This document shows, piece after piece, positions 27,301-35,706 of a stretch of DNA of 64,000 bases. Within the stretch, counting starts at the first letter, position 1; each line of letters begins with the position of its first letter. Both the position numbers and the translations under genes were made by a program. Origin of the DNA: Methanotorris igneus Kol 5 (GTDB taxonomy: Archaea; AGJL01; Methanococci; Methanococcales; Methanococcaceae); NCBI RefSeq assembly GCF_000214415.1, contig NC_015562.1, positions 1,527,130 to 1,591,129 on the forward strand. Direction: 5' to 3'. Below the pieces are notes generated by a model. The model did no database searches, was not told where the DNA came from, and was given only the letters and a program-made list of their open reading frames with translations.

Positions 27301-27739
27301 AGGTGGATTTATAGCGTGTAAGTATAATATGACATTAACAAATACAACCAGTGGAATAAACCAAACCAACTATACAATATCACTAAGCGGTAACCCAAAT
27401 AACAAGATAAGATATGGAATAATGTCCATAGACCGCAATGTTGGAATAGAGTTAAAAATAGAGGGAACTAATCCAAACGATGTATTATTCAATGTATCAG
27501 TAGTTGGAAGTAGTGGTTCTGAAACAGTAATAGAAAACAGTGACTTTATAACATTAAACGCTTCTAAAATACTTGATATAATTGAAAAAATATTCAATGG
27601 AACAGCATCTGCACTATATAGTGCTCCTACAACATCCAATACAACTTCATTGGAAATAAGAGATATTCCAAATTCATACACCATAGGAATAGCCTACGAT
27701 ACAGTAGATAAAAAGATTGTTGCAATTGAACAGCAATAA
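24341..27739 (+). CDS. Large surface protein with CWB2-like and PKD domains (possible S-layer component)
   Basis: A 1132-residue secreted protein. A signal peptide ends near GFAEE. Residues about 28-300 resemble cell-wall-binding repeat 2 modules: strands AVIVSTPADAIVAAPYAKAL, VDKVIIVGGPVAVSNEVES and RIYGDTRIETSIAVFNDLI are the family hallmarks. A Gly/Arg/Pro linker follows, then a PKD domain (about 323-408, KYGDGTTL), Thr/Asn-rich beta segments, a second PKD (about 716-800, ASESYDPEGKNLTFKWEIPG) and a C-terminal beta region. Many N-x-S/T sequons would suit N-glycosylation by the adjacent glycan cluster. GGTGA at 24330-24334 sets the ATG. No C-terminal anchor is visible. Confidence 0.85.
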   Translation: MRLYAILVSIFIILGAVPIGFAEENEVVAVIVSTPADAIVAAPYAKALGYKIFYTQKDSLSDTVKMDLERYQVDKVIIVGGPVAVSNEVESQLKKMGVKTKRIYGDTRIETSIAVFNDLIKKRPELTKNIIIAEGFNEKITPVAVSFDSPVLYYGLNRDDKVIEALKEVKVSPENVIILGKKVPNKVVRDIKAKNILIAAGKDDEIIKTALAYAPKINPDIENKKVAVTYAEKSNNPILDAIVSFVKGDVSGVVPIPEKKEDVLKSLISKISTFASGIVISSDTSDVSEIISDIAYKLGITSTTVAEPTRRGGRGITPAPKINEKPEIKEFKIVTDGLKVTFNIKVTDKEGLKKIVLKYGDGTTLTKNISGTEVVENLSKTYILQGKYIVTLEVYDDADQKVSKSEDVNLMYFNVNPEYISKIVSGGVNEVIPITITNYQNTSISLINITTGNLTVSASGDLTIPGHQDKIINYTITNSSALIPGRTYDAKITFALSGHSEINKTVVCEISIPKVETKATTSGKNVSLQVVNTTTVTNTSIEINDSKSNEFEIKTVVGNKSITFAIPTTNTSDTSVVENITINLENINDVLTRADKIKNTSIITEDLIKPILVASKDVKDVSVDIKNISINEDANKLTLHTDISFNDTINNSYVVIAIPVGNNSVDKIVKNGSAIPEYDGSGAQRNYYIYDANNGLVILFMKDDPLLEITLNMGEVNQPPVIVYTELINGLNVLINASESYDPEGKNLTFKWEIPGNETVTYIDNGKVVNITYPVDGTYDITLTVSDGVYEVSSVISVSVAQPVVEKPAITIIANGKTVKFMGQDANTLTIAGAKTINLPTITASVNVVDKKDISKGIEIYFKDNASVKSIIEAMNNFNVIAYSGDTITITYNNPEMNGKNVTMSIINDRNGLRNALRALLNNGDATDLIGIIEKNQYSTYNCTQTVSNDKATWTVPASDFTGYTTVIITEGNGVASDADNVKILAVGGFIACKYNMTLTNTTSGINQTNYTISLSGNPNNKIRYGIMSIDRNVGIELKIEGTNPNDVLFNVSVVGSSGSETVIENSDFITLNASKILDIIEKIFNGTASALYSAPTTSNTTSLEIRDIPNSYTIGIAYDTVDKKIVAIEQQ

Positions 27740-27946
27740 ATTCTTTTAATTTTTTAATATTTAATTGAAGAAAATATAATTCTTGAAATTATTTGTTTCA
27801 TTTAATTTTTTTATTTTTAACATCATTTTTTATTTAATTCCAATATTGGTATGATCCATACATTCCAATTTTTAAAATATCTGAAAGTATATAAAAAATA
27901 AAAATTAATAAATTCATAAGGTTAACTATGTAATATAAAACAAGGG

Positions 27947-29380
27947 GTGGTTTCTATTAAGAAAATTTTAATGTCGTGCCTAATACTTTTATTAATCTCA
28001 TCGGTTTATGCAGTCTCAGATGTTAAAATAACCCCATCAAATCCAAAAGTAGGAGATATTATAACAATAACTGGAAAGGCAAATCCTAATGAGGACATAA
28101 ACTGTCAGGCATGGTTTGAAATTAGTCCTTCAATAGTAATCCAACCATACTTCTTACATAAAATGTATAATGTTGAAATTCCATCAACCCCTAATGCATT
28201 TAAAGTTATTGGGGAAAACGTAGATAGATTATATATAAATATAAAAATGGGTATATGGGTTACAAAGAGTGCAACTGCAAATAGCGATGGAATAGCAGTA
28301 ATTTCCAAATCAAATGTGCCTGCTGGGACTTATGACATGGAAATTGGAGGAACAATTAAGGATCCATCAAAACCTGTAAAATTAAAAATCATAGCCTCTA
28401 CAACCATAAAGGCTGATGAGAATGGGAATTTTAAATATTCCTATAAGGCAAACAACATTCCAGAAGGAACTGTTGTTCATTTGAATATTGGGGGGGTTAG
28501 TAGGGATGTTTTAATTGGGGGAGATACTCCAACCCCGCCTACAACAGTAACTGATAACACCACTACTACAGATAAAGTTCTGGATAAAGAGCCTCCAAAA
28601 ATTATTGTTCTTTCTCCAAGTAAAAGGGAATTTAATACCGATAAAGTAGATTTTGATATTATTGTAGAGGATAAATCATCTTATTCTGTAAAAATCTATT
28701 TAAATGGAAAAGAAATTAAATACAAAAAAGAAGATAATCACTTATTTGGGACGTTATATTTAAATCCCGGTGAAAATGAATTAAAAATAGAAGCTGAGGA
28801 TAAATTTAATAATAAAAATGAAGTTATATTAAAATTGATTTATACTTATAATAAAATTAGTGAAAATAAAGAAGAACAATCTAATAAAAATACTAATGAA
28901 ATTAAAGAGATTATAAGTGAGAAAAAAACAGAAAAAAATAATAATCAAGAAAACATTGTTTATGGAACAGTTATAAAAAAAGTAGGAAATGCTACTTTAA
29001 TAATAGAAGATGGAACAAAAATAAGTAAAGAGGGAGAGATAAATATAGAAGAAGTGCCTATCCCAAATACTACAATTTCTTACTTAATAACACCAGAAGA
29101 TGCTGAATTTTCAAAACCTTTAGAATTAAGAATCAAAATAAAAAATAAAAATATTAGTGTTTTATACTATGATAAGTCTTTAAATTCTTGGATTAATGTT
29201 CCATATACAATTGATGAAGGGGAAGTTATAATAAAGATAAATAAAGGGGGGTATTATGCTATAAAAGAGTTAAATTTAAATGATGATAAATCTTCAATAT
29301 TTGATAATATAAGAAACACTTTTGTTGTATTTTTCAATATAATTCTATTGATAATAAAAATGATATTTGGATTCATCTAA
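27947..29380 (+). CDS. Secreted, C-terminally anchored surface protein
   Basis: A protein of up to 477 residues: signal peptide (ILMSCLILLLISSVYA), a beta-rich domain that opens like KVGDIITITGKANPNEDINC, a Thr-rich linker (TPTPPTTVTDNTTTTD), an Ig-like domain (PPKIIVLSPSKREFNTDKVD), a Lys/Asn-rich spacer, a further beta domain and a C-terminal membrane helix (FVVFFNIILLIIKMIFGFI). The start is uncertain. The GTG at 27947 overlaps the GGGGTGG site, while an ATT at 27956 lies 5 nt after it, the usual spacing here. It follows the large surface protein and precedes the glycan genes. Confidence 0.78.
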   Translation: MVSIKKILMSCLILLLISSVYAVSDVKITPSNPKVGDIITITGKANPNEDINCQAWFEISPSIVIQPYFLHKMYNVEIPSTPNAFKVIGENVDRLYINIKMGIWVTKSATANSDGIAVISKSNVPAGTYDMEIGGTIKDPSKPVKLKIIASTTIKADENGNFKYSYKANNIPEGTVVHLNIGGVSRDVLIGGDTPTPPTTVTDNTTTTDKVLDKEPPKIIVLSPSKREFNTDKVDFDIIVEDKSSYSVKIYLNGKEIKYKKEDNHLFGTLYLNPGENELKIEAEDKFNNKNEVILKLIYTYNKISENKEEQSNKNTNEIKEIISEKKTEKNNNQENIVYGTVIKKVGNATLIIEDGTKISKEGEINIEEVPIPNTTISYLITPEDAEFSKPLELRIKIKNKNISVLYYDKSLNSWINVPYTIDEGEVIIKINKGGYYAIKELNLNDDKSSIFDNIRNTFVVFFNIILLIIKMIFGFI

Positions 29381-29400
29381 GAACTTCTTTGAGGGATAAA

Positions 29401-30315
29401 ATGAAAGTTTTAATAACTGGAGGGGCTGGTTTTATAGGTTCTAATCTTGCTCTAACATTGCAAAAAAATTATGAGGTGGTAGTTTTAGATGATTTTTTTT
29501 CTGGGCATTTTAAGAATCTTATAGGTTTTGAAGGGGATATAATTTCTGAAAGTATTTTAGATGTAGATTTAAATCAATTTAAGGATGTGGATGTAATATT
29601 CCATCAAGCTGCGATAACCGATACAACTGTATCTGATCAAAGACTTATGATGAAAATAAATACAGAAGGGTTTAAAAGATTCTTAAATTTTGCTATTGAA
29701 AACAATACAACATTTATCTACGCTTCTTCAGCTGCTACTTATGGAAATGCTCCAGCACCTCAAAAAGAGGAAGATGCTGGAAAGCCAAATAATATTTATG
29801 GTTTTTCAAAGTGGATATGTGATTGTATAGCAAAGAGGTGCATGGAAAAATATCCTGATGCTCATATAGTAGGTTTAAGGTATTTTAACGTATTTGGACC
29901 AAGAGAGCAATTTAAAGGTAAAATGGCTTCTATGGTTTGGCAATTGATGAAACAGATGTTAGAAGGAAAAAGACCAAGAATTTTTAAGTGGGGGGAACAA
30001 AAAAGAGATCAAGTTTACGTAAAGGATATTGTAAATATAAACTTACTTGCTATGAAAGCTAAAGAAAGTTGCATAGTAAATGCTGGCACTGGAAGAGCTG
30101 TAAGTTTTAACCATATTATTGAAGTTTTAAATAGTATTTTAGGATTTGAATATGAACCTGAATATATTGATAATCCATATGAAGAATTTTACCAAAACCA
30201 TACAGAAGCTGATCTAACGAAGGCTAAAAAGTATCTTGGATACAAACCAAAATGGACTTTTGAAGACGCTGTTAAAGATTATGTCGAATGGCTAAAGAAA
30301 AATAATTACATATAA
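29401..30315 (+). CDS. NAD(P)-dependent sugar epimerase, ADP-heptose 6-epimerase (HldD)-like
   Basis: A 304-residue extended short-chain dehydrogenase. The nucleotide motif [14 protein letters not shown], catalytic [12 protein letters not shown] with YGFSKW (Tyr-x-x-x-Lys), and the stretches [40 protein letters not shown] and YQNHTEADL are very close to bacterial ADP-L-glycero-D-manno-heptose epimerases. The substrate could be another nucleotide heptose. The ATG at 29401 follows GAGGGA. It is the first gene of the glycan cluster; a GT9 (heptosyltransferase-type) gene lies 5 kb downstream. Confidence 0.85.
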   Translation: MKVLITGGAGFIGSNLALTLQKNYEVVVLDDFFSGHFKNLIGFEGDIISESILDVDLNQFKDVDVIFHQAAITDTTVSDQRLMMKINTEGFKRFLNFAIENNTTFIYASSAATYGNAPAPQKEEDAGKPNNIYGFSKWICDCIAKRCMEKYPDAHIVGLRYFNVFGPREQFKGKMASMVWQLMKQMLEGKRPRIFKWGEQKRDQVYVKDIVNINLLAMKAKESCIVNAGTGRAVSFNHIIEVLNSILGFEYEPEYIDNPYEEFYQNHTEADLTKAKKYLGYKPKWTFEDAVKDYVEWLKKNNYI

Positions 30316-30332
30316 AATATCTAGGTGAAAAT

Positions 30333-31367
30333 ATGAAAGTAGCATTAATTACTGGAATTACTGGACAGGATGGATATTATTTAACAAAACTGTTATTAGA
30401 AAAAGGTTATGAAGTACATGGTATTGTAAGGAGAAATAGTAAAAAGTCCTTAGGTAATTTAGAACATCTCTCTAAAGAGGAAAAAGAACAAATAAACATA
30501 CACTGGGGGGATGTTACTGATAGTACATTTATCGATAGAACAATAAAAGAACTTAAACCAGATGAAGTTTATCATTTAGCGGCACAAAGTTTTGTTGGTT
30601 TCTCTTTTGAGAATCCTAAATACACTTATGATGTAAATATTGGAGGAACATTAAACGTTGTTAATGCTATAAAGGAATATTCTCCAGAGTCAAAATTATA
30701 TTTTGCAGCGACTTCTGAACTATATGGAAAAGTTCAAGAAATTCCTCAAAAAGAAACTACACCATTTTACCCAAGAAGTCCATATGCAGTTTCTAAATTA
30801 GCCGGATTTTGGACCGTTAAAAATTATAGGGAAAGTTATGGTTTGTTTATGTGTAATGGAATTTTGTTTAATCATGAAAGTCCTATGAGAGGTCCTGAAT
30901 TTGTAACAAGAAAAATCTCATTAGGTGTTGCGAAGATATATTATGGATTACAAAAGTACATTGAATTAGGTAATCTAAATGCAAAAAGAGACTGGGGGTT
31001 TGCTGGAGATTATGTTTATGGAATGTGGTTAATATTACAACATCATAAGCCGGATGATTTTGTTTTAGCTACTGGAGAAACACATTCTGTTAGAGAGTTT
31101 GTAGAAAAGGCATTTAAAGTTGTAGATATCGAAATAGAGTGGGAAGGGAAAGGGGTTAAAGAAGTAGGAAAAAATGCTGATACTGGAGAAGTTTTAGTCA
31201 AGGTCAATCCAAAATACTTCAGACCTGCAGAAGTTGATATATTGGTTGGAGATTATTCAAAGGCTAAGAAAGAACTTGGATGGGAACCTAAGGTTAAATT
31301 TGATGAACTGGTTGAGATGATGGTAAAAGCAGACTTAAAAAGAATTGAAAATAAGGAAATTATTTAA
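30333..31367 (+). CDS. gmd: GDP-mannose 4,6-dehydratase
   Basis: A 344-residue short-chain dehydrogenase that turns GDP-mannose (or a related GDP-sugar) into the 4-keto-6-deoxy form, the entry to deoxy sugars of surface glycans. Family marks are [56 protein letters not shown] and [18 protein letters not shown]. Relatives act on GDP-heptose, which fits the neighbouring heptose-type epimerase. GGTGA lies 4 nt before the ATG and 17 bp separate it from the preceding gene. Confidence 0.88.
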   Translation: MKVALITGITGQDGYYLTKLLLEKGYEVHGIVRRNSKKSLGNLEHLSKEEKEQINIHWGDVTDSTFIDRTIKELKPDEVYHLAAQSFVGFSFENPKYTYDVNIGGTLNVVNAIKEYSPESKLYFAATSELYGKVQEIPQKETTPFYPRSPYAVSKLAGFWTVKNYRESYGLFMCNGILFNHESPMRGPEFVTRKISLGVAKIYYGLQKYIELGNLNAKRDWGFAGDYVYGMWLILQHHKPDDFVLATGETHSVREFVEKAFKVVDIEIEWEGKGVKEVGKNADTGEVLVKVNPKYFRPAEVDILVGDYSKAKKELGWEPKVKFDELVEMMVKADLKRIENKEII

Positions 31368-31389
31368 ATAAACAAAATTTGGGATAAAT

Positions 31390-32088
31390 ATGGATAAAAA
31401 AGGAAAAAAACTCTTAGCATTAATTCCAGCATACAATGAAGAAAAATCCATTAAGACTGTAATTGAGAATATTAAAGACATTGCAGATGGAATTTTAGTT
31501 GTAGATGATGGTTCAACAGATAATACTTCAAAATATGCTAAGGAATGTGGTGCAGAAGTTATAAGATTTGAAAAAAATAGGGGAAAAGGTGCAGCTATTA
31601 GGGAGGGGTTTAGATATTTTATAAATTCACCTTATGATATTTGCTTTATATTTGATGCTGATGGACAGTATAGAAAAGAAGACATTCTCCCAGTATGTAA
31701 ACCAATAATAAATGATGAAGCTGACATAGTTGTAGGTTCAAGATTTTTGGGGGAGTATAAAGAAGGAGCAAATATTAACTATAGAATTAGGATACTATGT
31801 AATCAAATTTCTACCTATGTAACAAGACTCATGTCTGGATTACCAACTACTGATGCTCAAAGTGGTTTAGTGGCTGTCAGCAAATATTCTGCTAAACAAT
31901 TAGATTTAAAGGCAGATAGGTGGGGCATTCATCAGGAAATAATAATAAGGGCAGGTAAAAAAGGTTTGAGATATAAAGAAGTTCCAATAGTGTTTGAAAA
32001 AAGAATGCATGGAGTTTCTCGTTTAAAGGTTTTGAAGTATCCATTTACAGCATTTCCTGTGATGTTGAGGGCGTGGATTAGAAGGTGA
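31390..32088 (+). CDS. Family 2 glycosyltransferase (dolichyl-phosphate mannose synthase-like)
   Basis: A 232-residue GT-A enzyme without membrane helices. It opens with LALIPAYNEEKSIKTVIENI and ILVVDDGSTDNT, has the metal-binding FDADGQYRKEDI and the acceptor-loop RFLGE, as in DPM1-type enzymes that load a sugar onto polyprenyl phosphate. The ribosome binding site is weak. It sits between gmd and a GT4 gene that begins 4 bp after its stop, so it belongs to the same transcript. Confidence 0.88.
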   Translation: MDKKGKKLLALIPAYNEEKSIKTVIENIKDIADGILVVDDGSTDNTSKYAKECGAEVIRFEKNRGKGAAIREGFRYFINSPYDICFIFDADGQYRKEDILPVCKPIINDEADIVVGSRFLGEYKEGANINYRIRILCNQISTYVTRLMSGLPTTDAQSGLVAVSKYSAKQLDLKADRWGIHQEIIIRAGKKGLRYKEVPIVFEKRMHGVSRLKVLKYPFTAFPVMLRAWIRR

Positions 32089-32092
32089 AATT

Positions 32093-33166
32093 ATGAATAT
32101 ATTATTTATTGCAAGAAATTATCCTCCACAGGTCGGTGGTGCAGAACGGCTTAATTATGAACTAATTCAGAATTTAAAAAATTTGATGGATATTGAAGTT
32201 ATTCCAAATAAGTTTGGAAAGTACTCTCCATTATTTCATATTTATGCCGTATTTAAAGCAGTTTTGAATAGAAAGAATATAGAAGTTGTATTTTTAAGCG
32301 ATGCTTATCTTTCTCCAATAATCCCGATTATTAAATTGATATTAAAAAAACCTGTTGTTATTAAAGTTCATGGTCTTGATATAACCTTTTCAAATAAAAT
32401 ATACCAATTAATTATTCCAAGATTTGTAAATATGGCTGATAAAGTGATCTGCATAAGCAATGCAACAAAAAAAGAATGTATAAGAAGAGGCGTTTCACCA
32501 GATAAGTGTAAAGTTATTCTTATAGGAATAAATGGAAAAGACCCTAATGATCATATGGACGAAAAAGCATACTCCAAATTTAATATTGATGAACATAAGT
32601 ATATATTATTATCAGTTGGTCGTTTAGTAGAGCGAAAAGGAATTCATTGGTTTGTTGAAAATGTAATTCCTAAACTTATTAAAAAAGAAAAGAACATCAC
32701 ATATGTTATTGCAGGGGATGGACCCTATAGAGAAACTATTGAGAATATCATACTTTCTAAAGGATTAGAAGACTATGTTAAGTTACTTGGAAAAGTAAGT
32801 GATGATGATTTAGAGCTACTTTATAATATTGCGGATATCTTTATAATGCCGAATATTCCAGTTGATGGAGATATGGAAGGTTTTGGAATTGTAGTATTGG
32901 AGGCATCCTCACATGGAGTTCCTGTTATAGCTTCGGATTTAGAAGGAATACGAGATGCCGTAATAAATGGAAAAACGGGATTTTTGGTAGAACCATTAAA
33001 TGAAGATGCATATGTGGAGAAAATATTAGAGATGTTAGATAAAGTTAAAAAAGATAGAAAAATGAAAGAAAATATCAAAAAATTAACATTACAAAATTAC
33101 AACTGGGACAAAATTTCTCAGGAATATTATGATGTTTTTTGTTCAGTAATTAAAAATAAAAATTAA
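32093..33166 (+). CDS. Family 4 glycosyltransferase
   Basis: A 357-residue GT-B retaining glycosyltransferase. The N-terminus has the PPQVGGAERLNYELIQ acceptor loop. The donor site shows LLSVGRLVERKGIHW and the E-x7-E signature in MEGFGIVVLEASSHGVPVIA. Between them VIAGDGPY is conserved. It transfers a nucleotide-activated sugar to the lipid-linked glycan on the cytoplasmic face; the sugar is unknown. AGGTGA precedes the ATG by 4 nt. Confidence 0.9.
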   Translation: MNILFIARNYPPQVGGAERLNYELIQNLKNLMDIEVIPNKFGKYSPLFHIYAVFKAVLNRKNIEVVFLSDAYLSPIIPIIKLILKKPVVIKVHGLDITFSNKIYQLIIPRFVNMADKVICISNATKKECIRRGVSPDKCKVILIGINGKDPNDHMDEKAYSKFNIDEHKYILLSVGRLVERKGIHWFVENVIPKLIKKEKNITYVIAGDGPYRETIENIILSKGLEDYVKLLGKVSDDDLELLYNIADIFIMPNIPVDGDMEGFGIVVLEASSHGVPVIASDLEGIRDAVINGKTGFLVEPLNEDAYVEKILEMLDKVKKDRKMKENIKKLTLQNYNWDKISQEYYDVFCSVIKNKN

Positions 33167-33184
33167 TTTAAAGGTAGGTGCATA

Positions 33185-34309
33185 ATGAAAATAGGAATTA
33201 TTTCGGATAGATTAAATAGGCCATTAACTGGGATAGGAAATTATGTTTATAACTTAATAAATGAACTTTCAAAAATTGATAAAGGAAGAATTTATTTAAT
33301 AAATTATAAAGAAAATAATTTGTTTCCAGAACTAAATAAAATTATCATAAAAAATCCATTTGAAAAATTTCCAAAAAAACCTTTCTATTTCTGGCATCTA
33401 TATTTAAACTATTATTTAAACAGAAAAAAGTTGGATTTAGATATAATACATAGTCCAGAGAATATTCCAATATTTGTTAAATTGAAATATCAAAAAAAGA
33501 TAATTACTGTTCATGATATTATCCCATATATATTTCCTAAAACATCTATTAAACTAAATTACTATAGATATAAATATATATTTCCTTTAATTTTAAAAAC
33601 TACTGATAAAATAATAACAGATTCATACCACACAAAAAAAGATCTAATAAAACATTTTAAAATTCCAGAAGATAAGATAAAAGTTATTCACTTAGCAGCA
33701 AATGAAAACTACAAACCACTAAAAGAAGAGGAAATAAATAAAATAAAAAGAAAATATAATTTAAATTATCCAGTTATTTTATATGTGGGTGCATTATCTG
33801 CAAATAAAAACATTCCAACACTATTAAAAGCGTTCTATAAACTTAAAAAACAAGGAATAAAACATAAATTAGTTATAACTGGAGAAAAAAGATGGAAATA
33901 CAAATCTATCTTCGAAACCATAGAAAAACTAAATTTACAAAAGGATGTGATATTCACTGGCTACGTTCCAGATGAAGATTTACCTGCATTGTATAATGCA
34001 GCGGATTTATTCGTCTATCCTTCTCTTTATGAAGGTTTTGGGCTTCCACCATTAGAGGCTATGGCATGTGGAACACCAGTTATAACCTCTAACACCTCCT
34101 CATTACCAGAGGTTGTTGGAGATGCTGGAATAATGGTTAATCCGTATGATGTTGATGAGCTCGCAAATAAAATGTATAATGTTTTGACTAATGATGGGTT
34201 AAGAGAAGAATTATCTAAGAAAGGTTTAGAGCGAGCTAAATTATTCTCTTGGAAAAAATGTGCAGAAGAGCATTTGAAGGTATATGAGGAAGTTTATAAT
34301 ATGAAATGA
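33185..34309 (+). CDS. Family 4 glycosyltransferase
   Basis: A 374-residue GT-B enzyme, likely mannosyl- or similar transferase. It shows [40 protein letters not shown] and the E-x7-E signature [20 protein letters not shown] followed by [10 protein letters not shown]. Its last 38 codons ([20 protein letters not shown] onward) recur almost identically at 36343-36459 beyond the IS remnants, evidence that a second copy of this gene once existed there. The gene is intact and precedes the GT9 gene by 9 bp. Confidence 0.9.
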   Translation: MKIGIISDRLNRPLTGIGNYVYNLINELSKIDKGRIYLINYKENNLFPELNKIIIKNPFEKFPKKPFYFWHLYLNYYLNRKKLDLDIIHSPENIPIFVKLKYQKKIITVHDIIPYIFPKTSIKLNYYRYKYIFPLILKTTDKIITDSYHTKKDLIKHFKIPEDKIKVIHLAANENYKPLKEEEINKIKRKYNLNYPVILYVGALSANKNIPTLLKAFYKLKKQGIKHKLVITGEKRWKYKSIFETIEKLNLQKDVIFTGYVPDEDLPALYNAADLFVYPSLYEGFGLPPLEAMACGTPVITSNTSSLPEVVGDAGIMVNPYDVDELANKMYNVLTNDGLREELSKKGLERAKLFSWKKCAEEHLKVYEEVYNMK

Positions 34310-34318
34310 GGGGAAAGA

Positions 34319-35476
34319 ATGAAAAGAATTTACAAAAATCCTAAAGATTTAGGAAGATACATGAAATATATAAAAATAGTAGATTTTATTGGAGATTGTA
34401 TATTTTTTTATAAAAAAAGAAAAAAATTTAAAAAAGAAAATATAAAAAAAATATTGGTTATCAGATTAGACCATATTGGTGACATGATTTTATTATCTTC
34501 GTTCCTTAGAAATCTAAAAAACAACTTTCCAAACTCTGAGATAACAGTCTTATGCAGGGAGATGACAAAAGATGTTGCAGAGTGCATCCCATATATAGAT
34601 GCTATCCAAATTTTAAATACTCCATGGCTATCTCGAAATGATAGAGATAGCTGGAAGAAAATATTGAAATATATAATAAAATATTACAAAAAATACGATT
34701 TAGTATTCGATTTAAGAGGAAATCCACTTCATAATATTATAGTATCATTAATTGGAAAATATTCTGTTGGTTATGGGTGTAAAGGACTGGGTTTTTTATT
34801 GAATAAAGAAATTATCTGGGAAAATAAACCAAAACATACGGTGGATAGAACCTTGGACGCCATAAGGGCGTTGAATTTACCCGTTGATAGTGGGAAATTA
34901 GAACTAAAAATAGATGAAAAATATTATAAAAATTTAAAAAATAAACTAAATTCCATAGATTTTGATAAAGATTTTATTATATTATGTCATCCCATAAGTG
35001 GGAATAAATGTAAAAATTGGTTATTTAATTATTGGAATGAATTAAACAACTTAATTCTTAAAGAAAATGAAAATATAATAATCTTATATGGTGGTTCAAA
35101 AAATGATTATTATATAATAAATAAAAATATAAATATAGATAATAAAAGAATTTTTAATATTGCAGGAGAATTATCCTTAAAAGAATATTTTGCATTAATT
35201 GACTTATGTAATTTATTAATAAGTGTTGATACTTTTGCAGTTCATGCAAGAGCAGCATTCAATAAACCATTAATTGGAATATATTCTGGAACAAATTATC
35301 TTCATGAATGGGAACCATATACATCAAAAAAAATTGTTTTTCAAGATAAAAGTTGTCCTTATTATCCATGTGAAAGCATTAAATGCTTATTAAAAGAACA
35401 TGTTTGCATGAAAAATATAAGGCCTGAAATAGTATTTGAAGCATATAAAAAATTAAGAGAAAATTATGAAATTTGA
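34319..35476 (+). CDS. Family 9 glycosyltransferase (heptosyltransferase-like)
   Basis: A 385-residue protein with the ADP-heptose:LPS heptosyltransferase fold: ILVIRLDHIGDMILLSSFLR, VFDLRGNPLHNIIVSLIGK, the donor-side IILCHPISGNKCKNW and the C-terminal LISVDTFAVHARAAFNKPLI with GIYSGT. A Lys/Phe-rich N-terminus (YKKRKKFKKENIKK) may touch the membrane. Together with the HldD-like epimerase it points to a heptose in the surface glycan. AGGGGAAAGA precedes the ATG. It is the last intact gene before the IS debris. Confidence 0.87.
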   Translation: MKRIYKNPKDLGRYMKYIKIVDFIGDCIFFYKKRKKFKKENIKKILVIRLDHIGDMILLSSFLRNLKNNFPNSEITVLCREMTKDVAECIPYIDAIQILNTPWLSRNDRDSWKKILKYIIKYYKKYDLVFDLRGNPLHNIIVSLIGKYSVGYGCKGLGFLLNKEIIWENKPKHTVDRTLDAIRALNLPVDSGKLELKIDEKYYKNLKNKLNSIDFDKDFIILCHPISGNKCKNWLFNYWNELNNLILKENENIIILYGGSKNDYYIINKNINIDNKRIFNIAGELSLKEYFALIDLCNLLISVDTFAVHARAAFNKPLIGIYSGTNYLHEWEPYTSKKIVFQDKSCPYYPCESIKCLLKEHVCMKNIRPEIVFEAYKKLRENYEI

Positions 35477-35528
35477 AAATCCATTTAAATTACAGAATTG
35501 GAAATTTAAAAAATTTTTAATTGTAATT

Positions 35529-35618
35529 TTATTCGCTCATGTTCATCCATGATTGCCCAATAAATAGTATTTTGGCAAAACTGTTGTATCCTGAAATCAT
35601 TTCGTTGTTCATGTTCAT
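35529..35618 (-). CDS. Possible 29-codon small ORF in IS debris
   Basis: A leftward ORF reading MNMNNEMISGYNSFAKILFI then GQSWMNMSE, with a perfect GGTGATAAC-ATG start. Its ATG overlaps the TGA of the transposase fragment upstream. The good ribosome binding site argues for translation, but the site is also part of the transposase coding end, and the peptide has no recognisable family. It may be part of the former IS. Confidence 0.3.
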   Translation of the reverse strand: MNMNNEMISGYNSFAKILFIGQSWMNMSE

Positions 35619-35706
35619 GTTATCACCTCTTTATTACATTTGGTATTTTCGAAGTATACTTCGTATGGGGTTTTAAAACTTAATGAGCGGTGTGGTTTTA
35701 TTTGTA
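35615..35706 (-). pseudogene. C-terminal fragment of an integrase-type transposase
   Basis: A leftward frame ending at the TGA that overlaps the small ORF reads IKPHRSLSFKTPYEVYFENT and then KCNKEVIT. The P-H-x-S-L...T-P-x-E-V-Y pattern is the typical end of the rve-type catalytic region of IS3/IS481 transposases. The rest of the gene is missing: the neighbouring IS begins at 35707, so insertion of that element probably cut it. The sequence contains the 14-bp palindrome cgaagtatacttcg at 35650-35663. Confidence 0.6.

Noticed and set aside
35650-35663. lox-like or operator palindrome cgaagtatacttcg
   Set aside because: It lies within the coding end of the transposase fragment (TPYEVYFE), which explains the sequence. 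The resemblance to a lox arm is probably chance.
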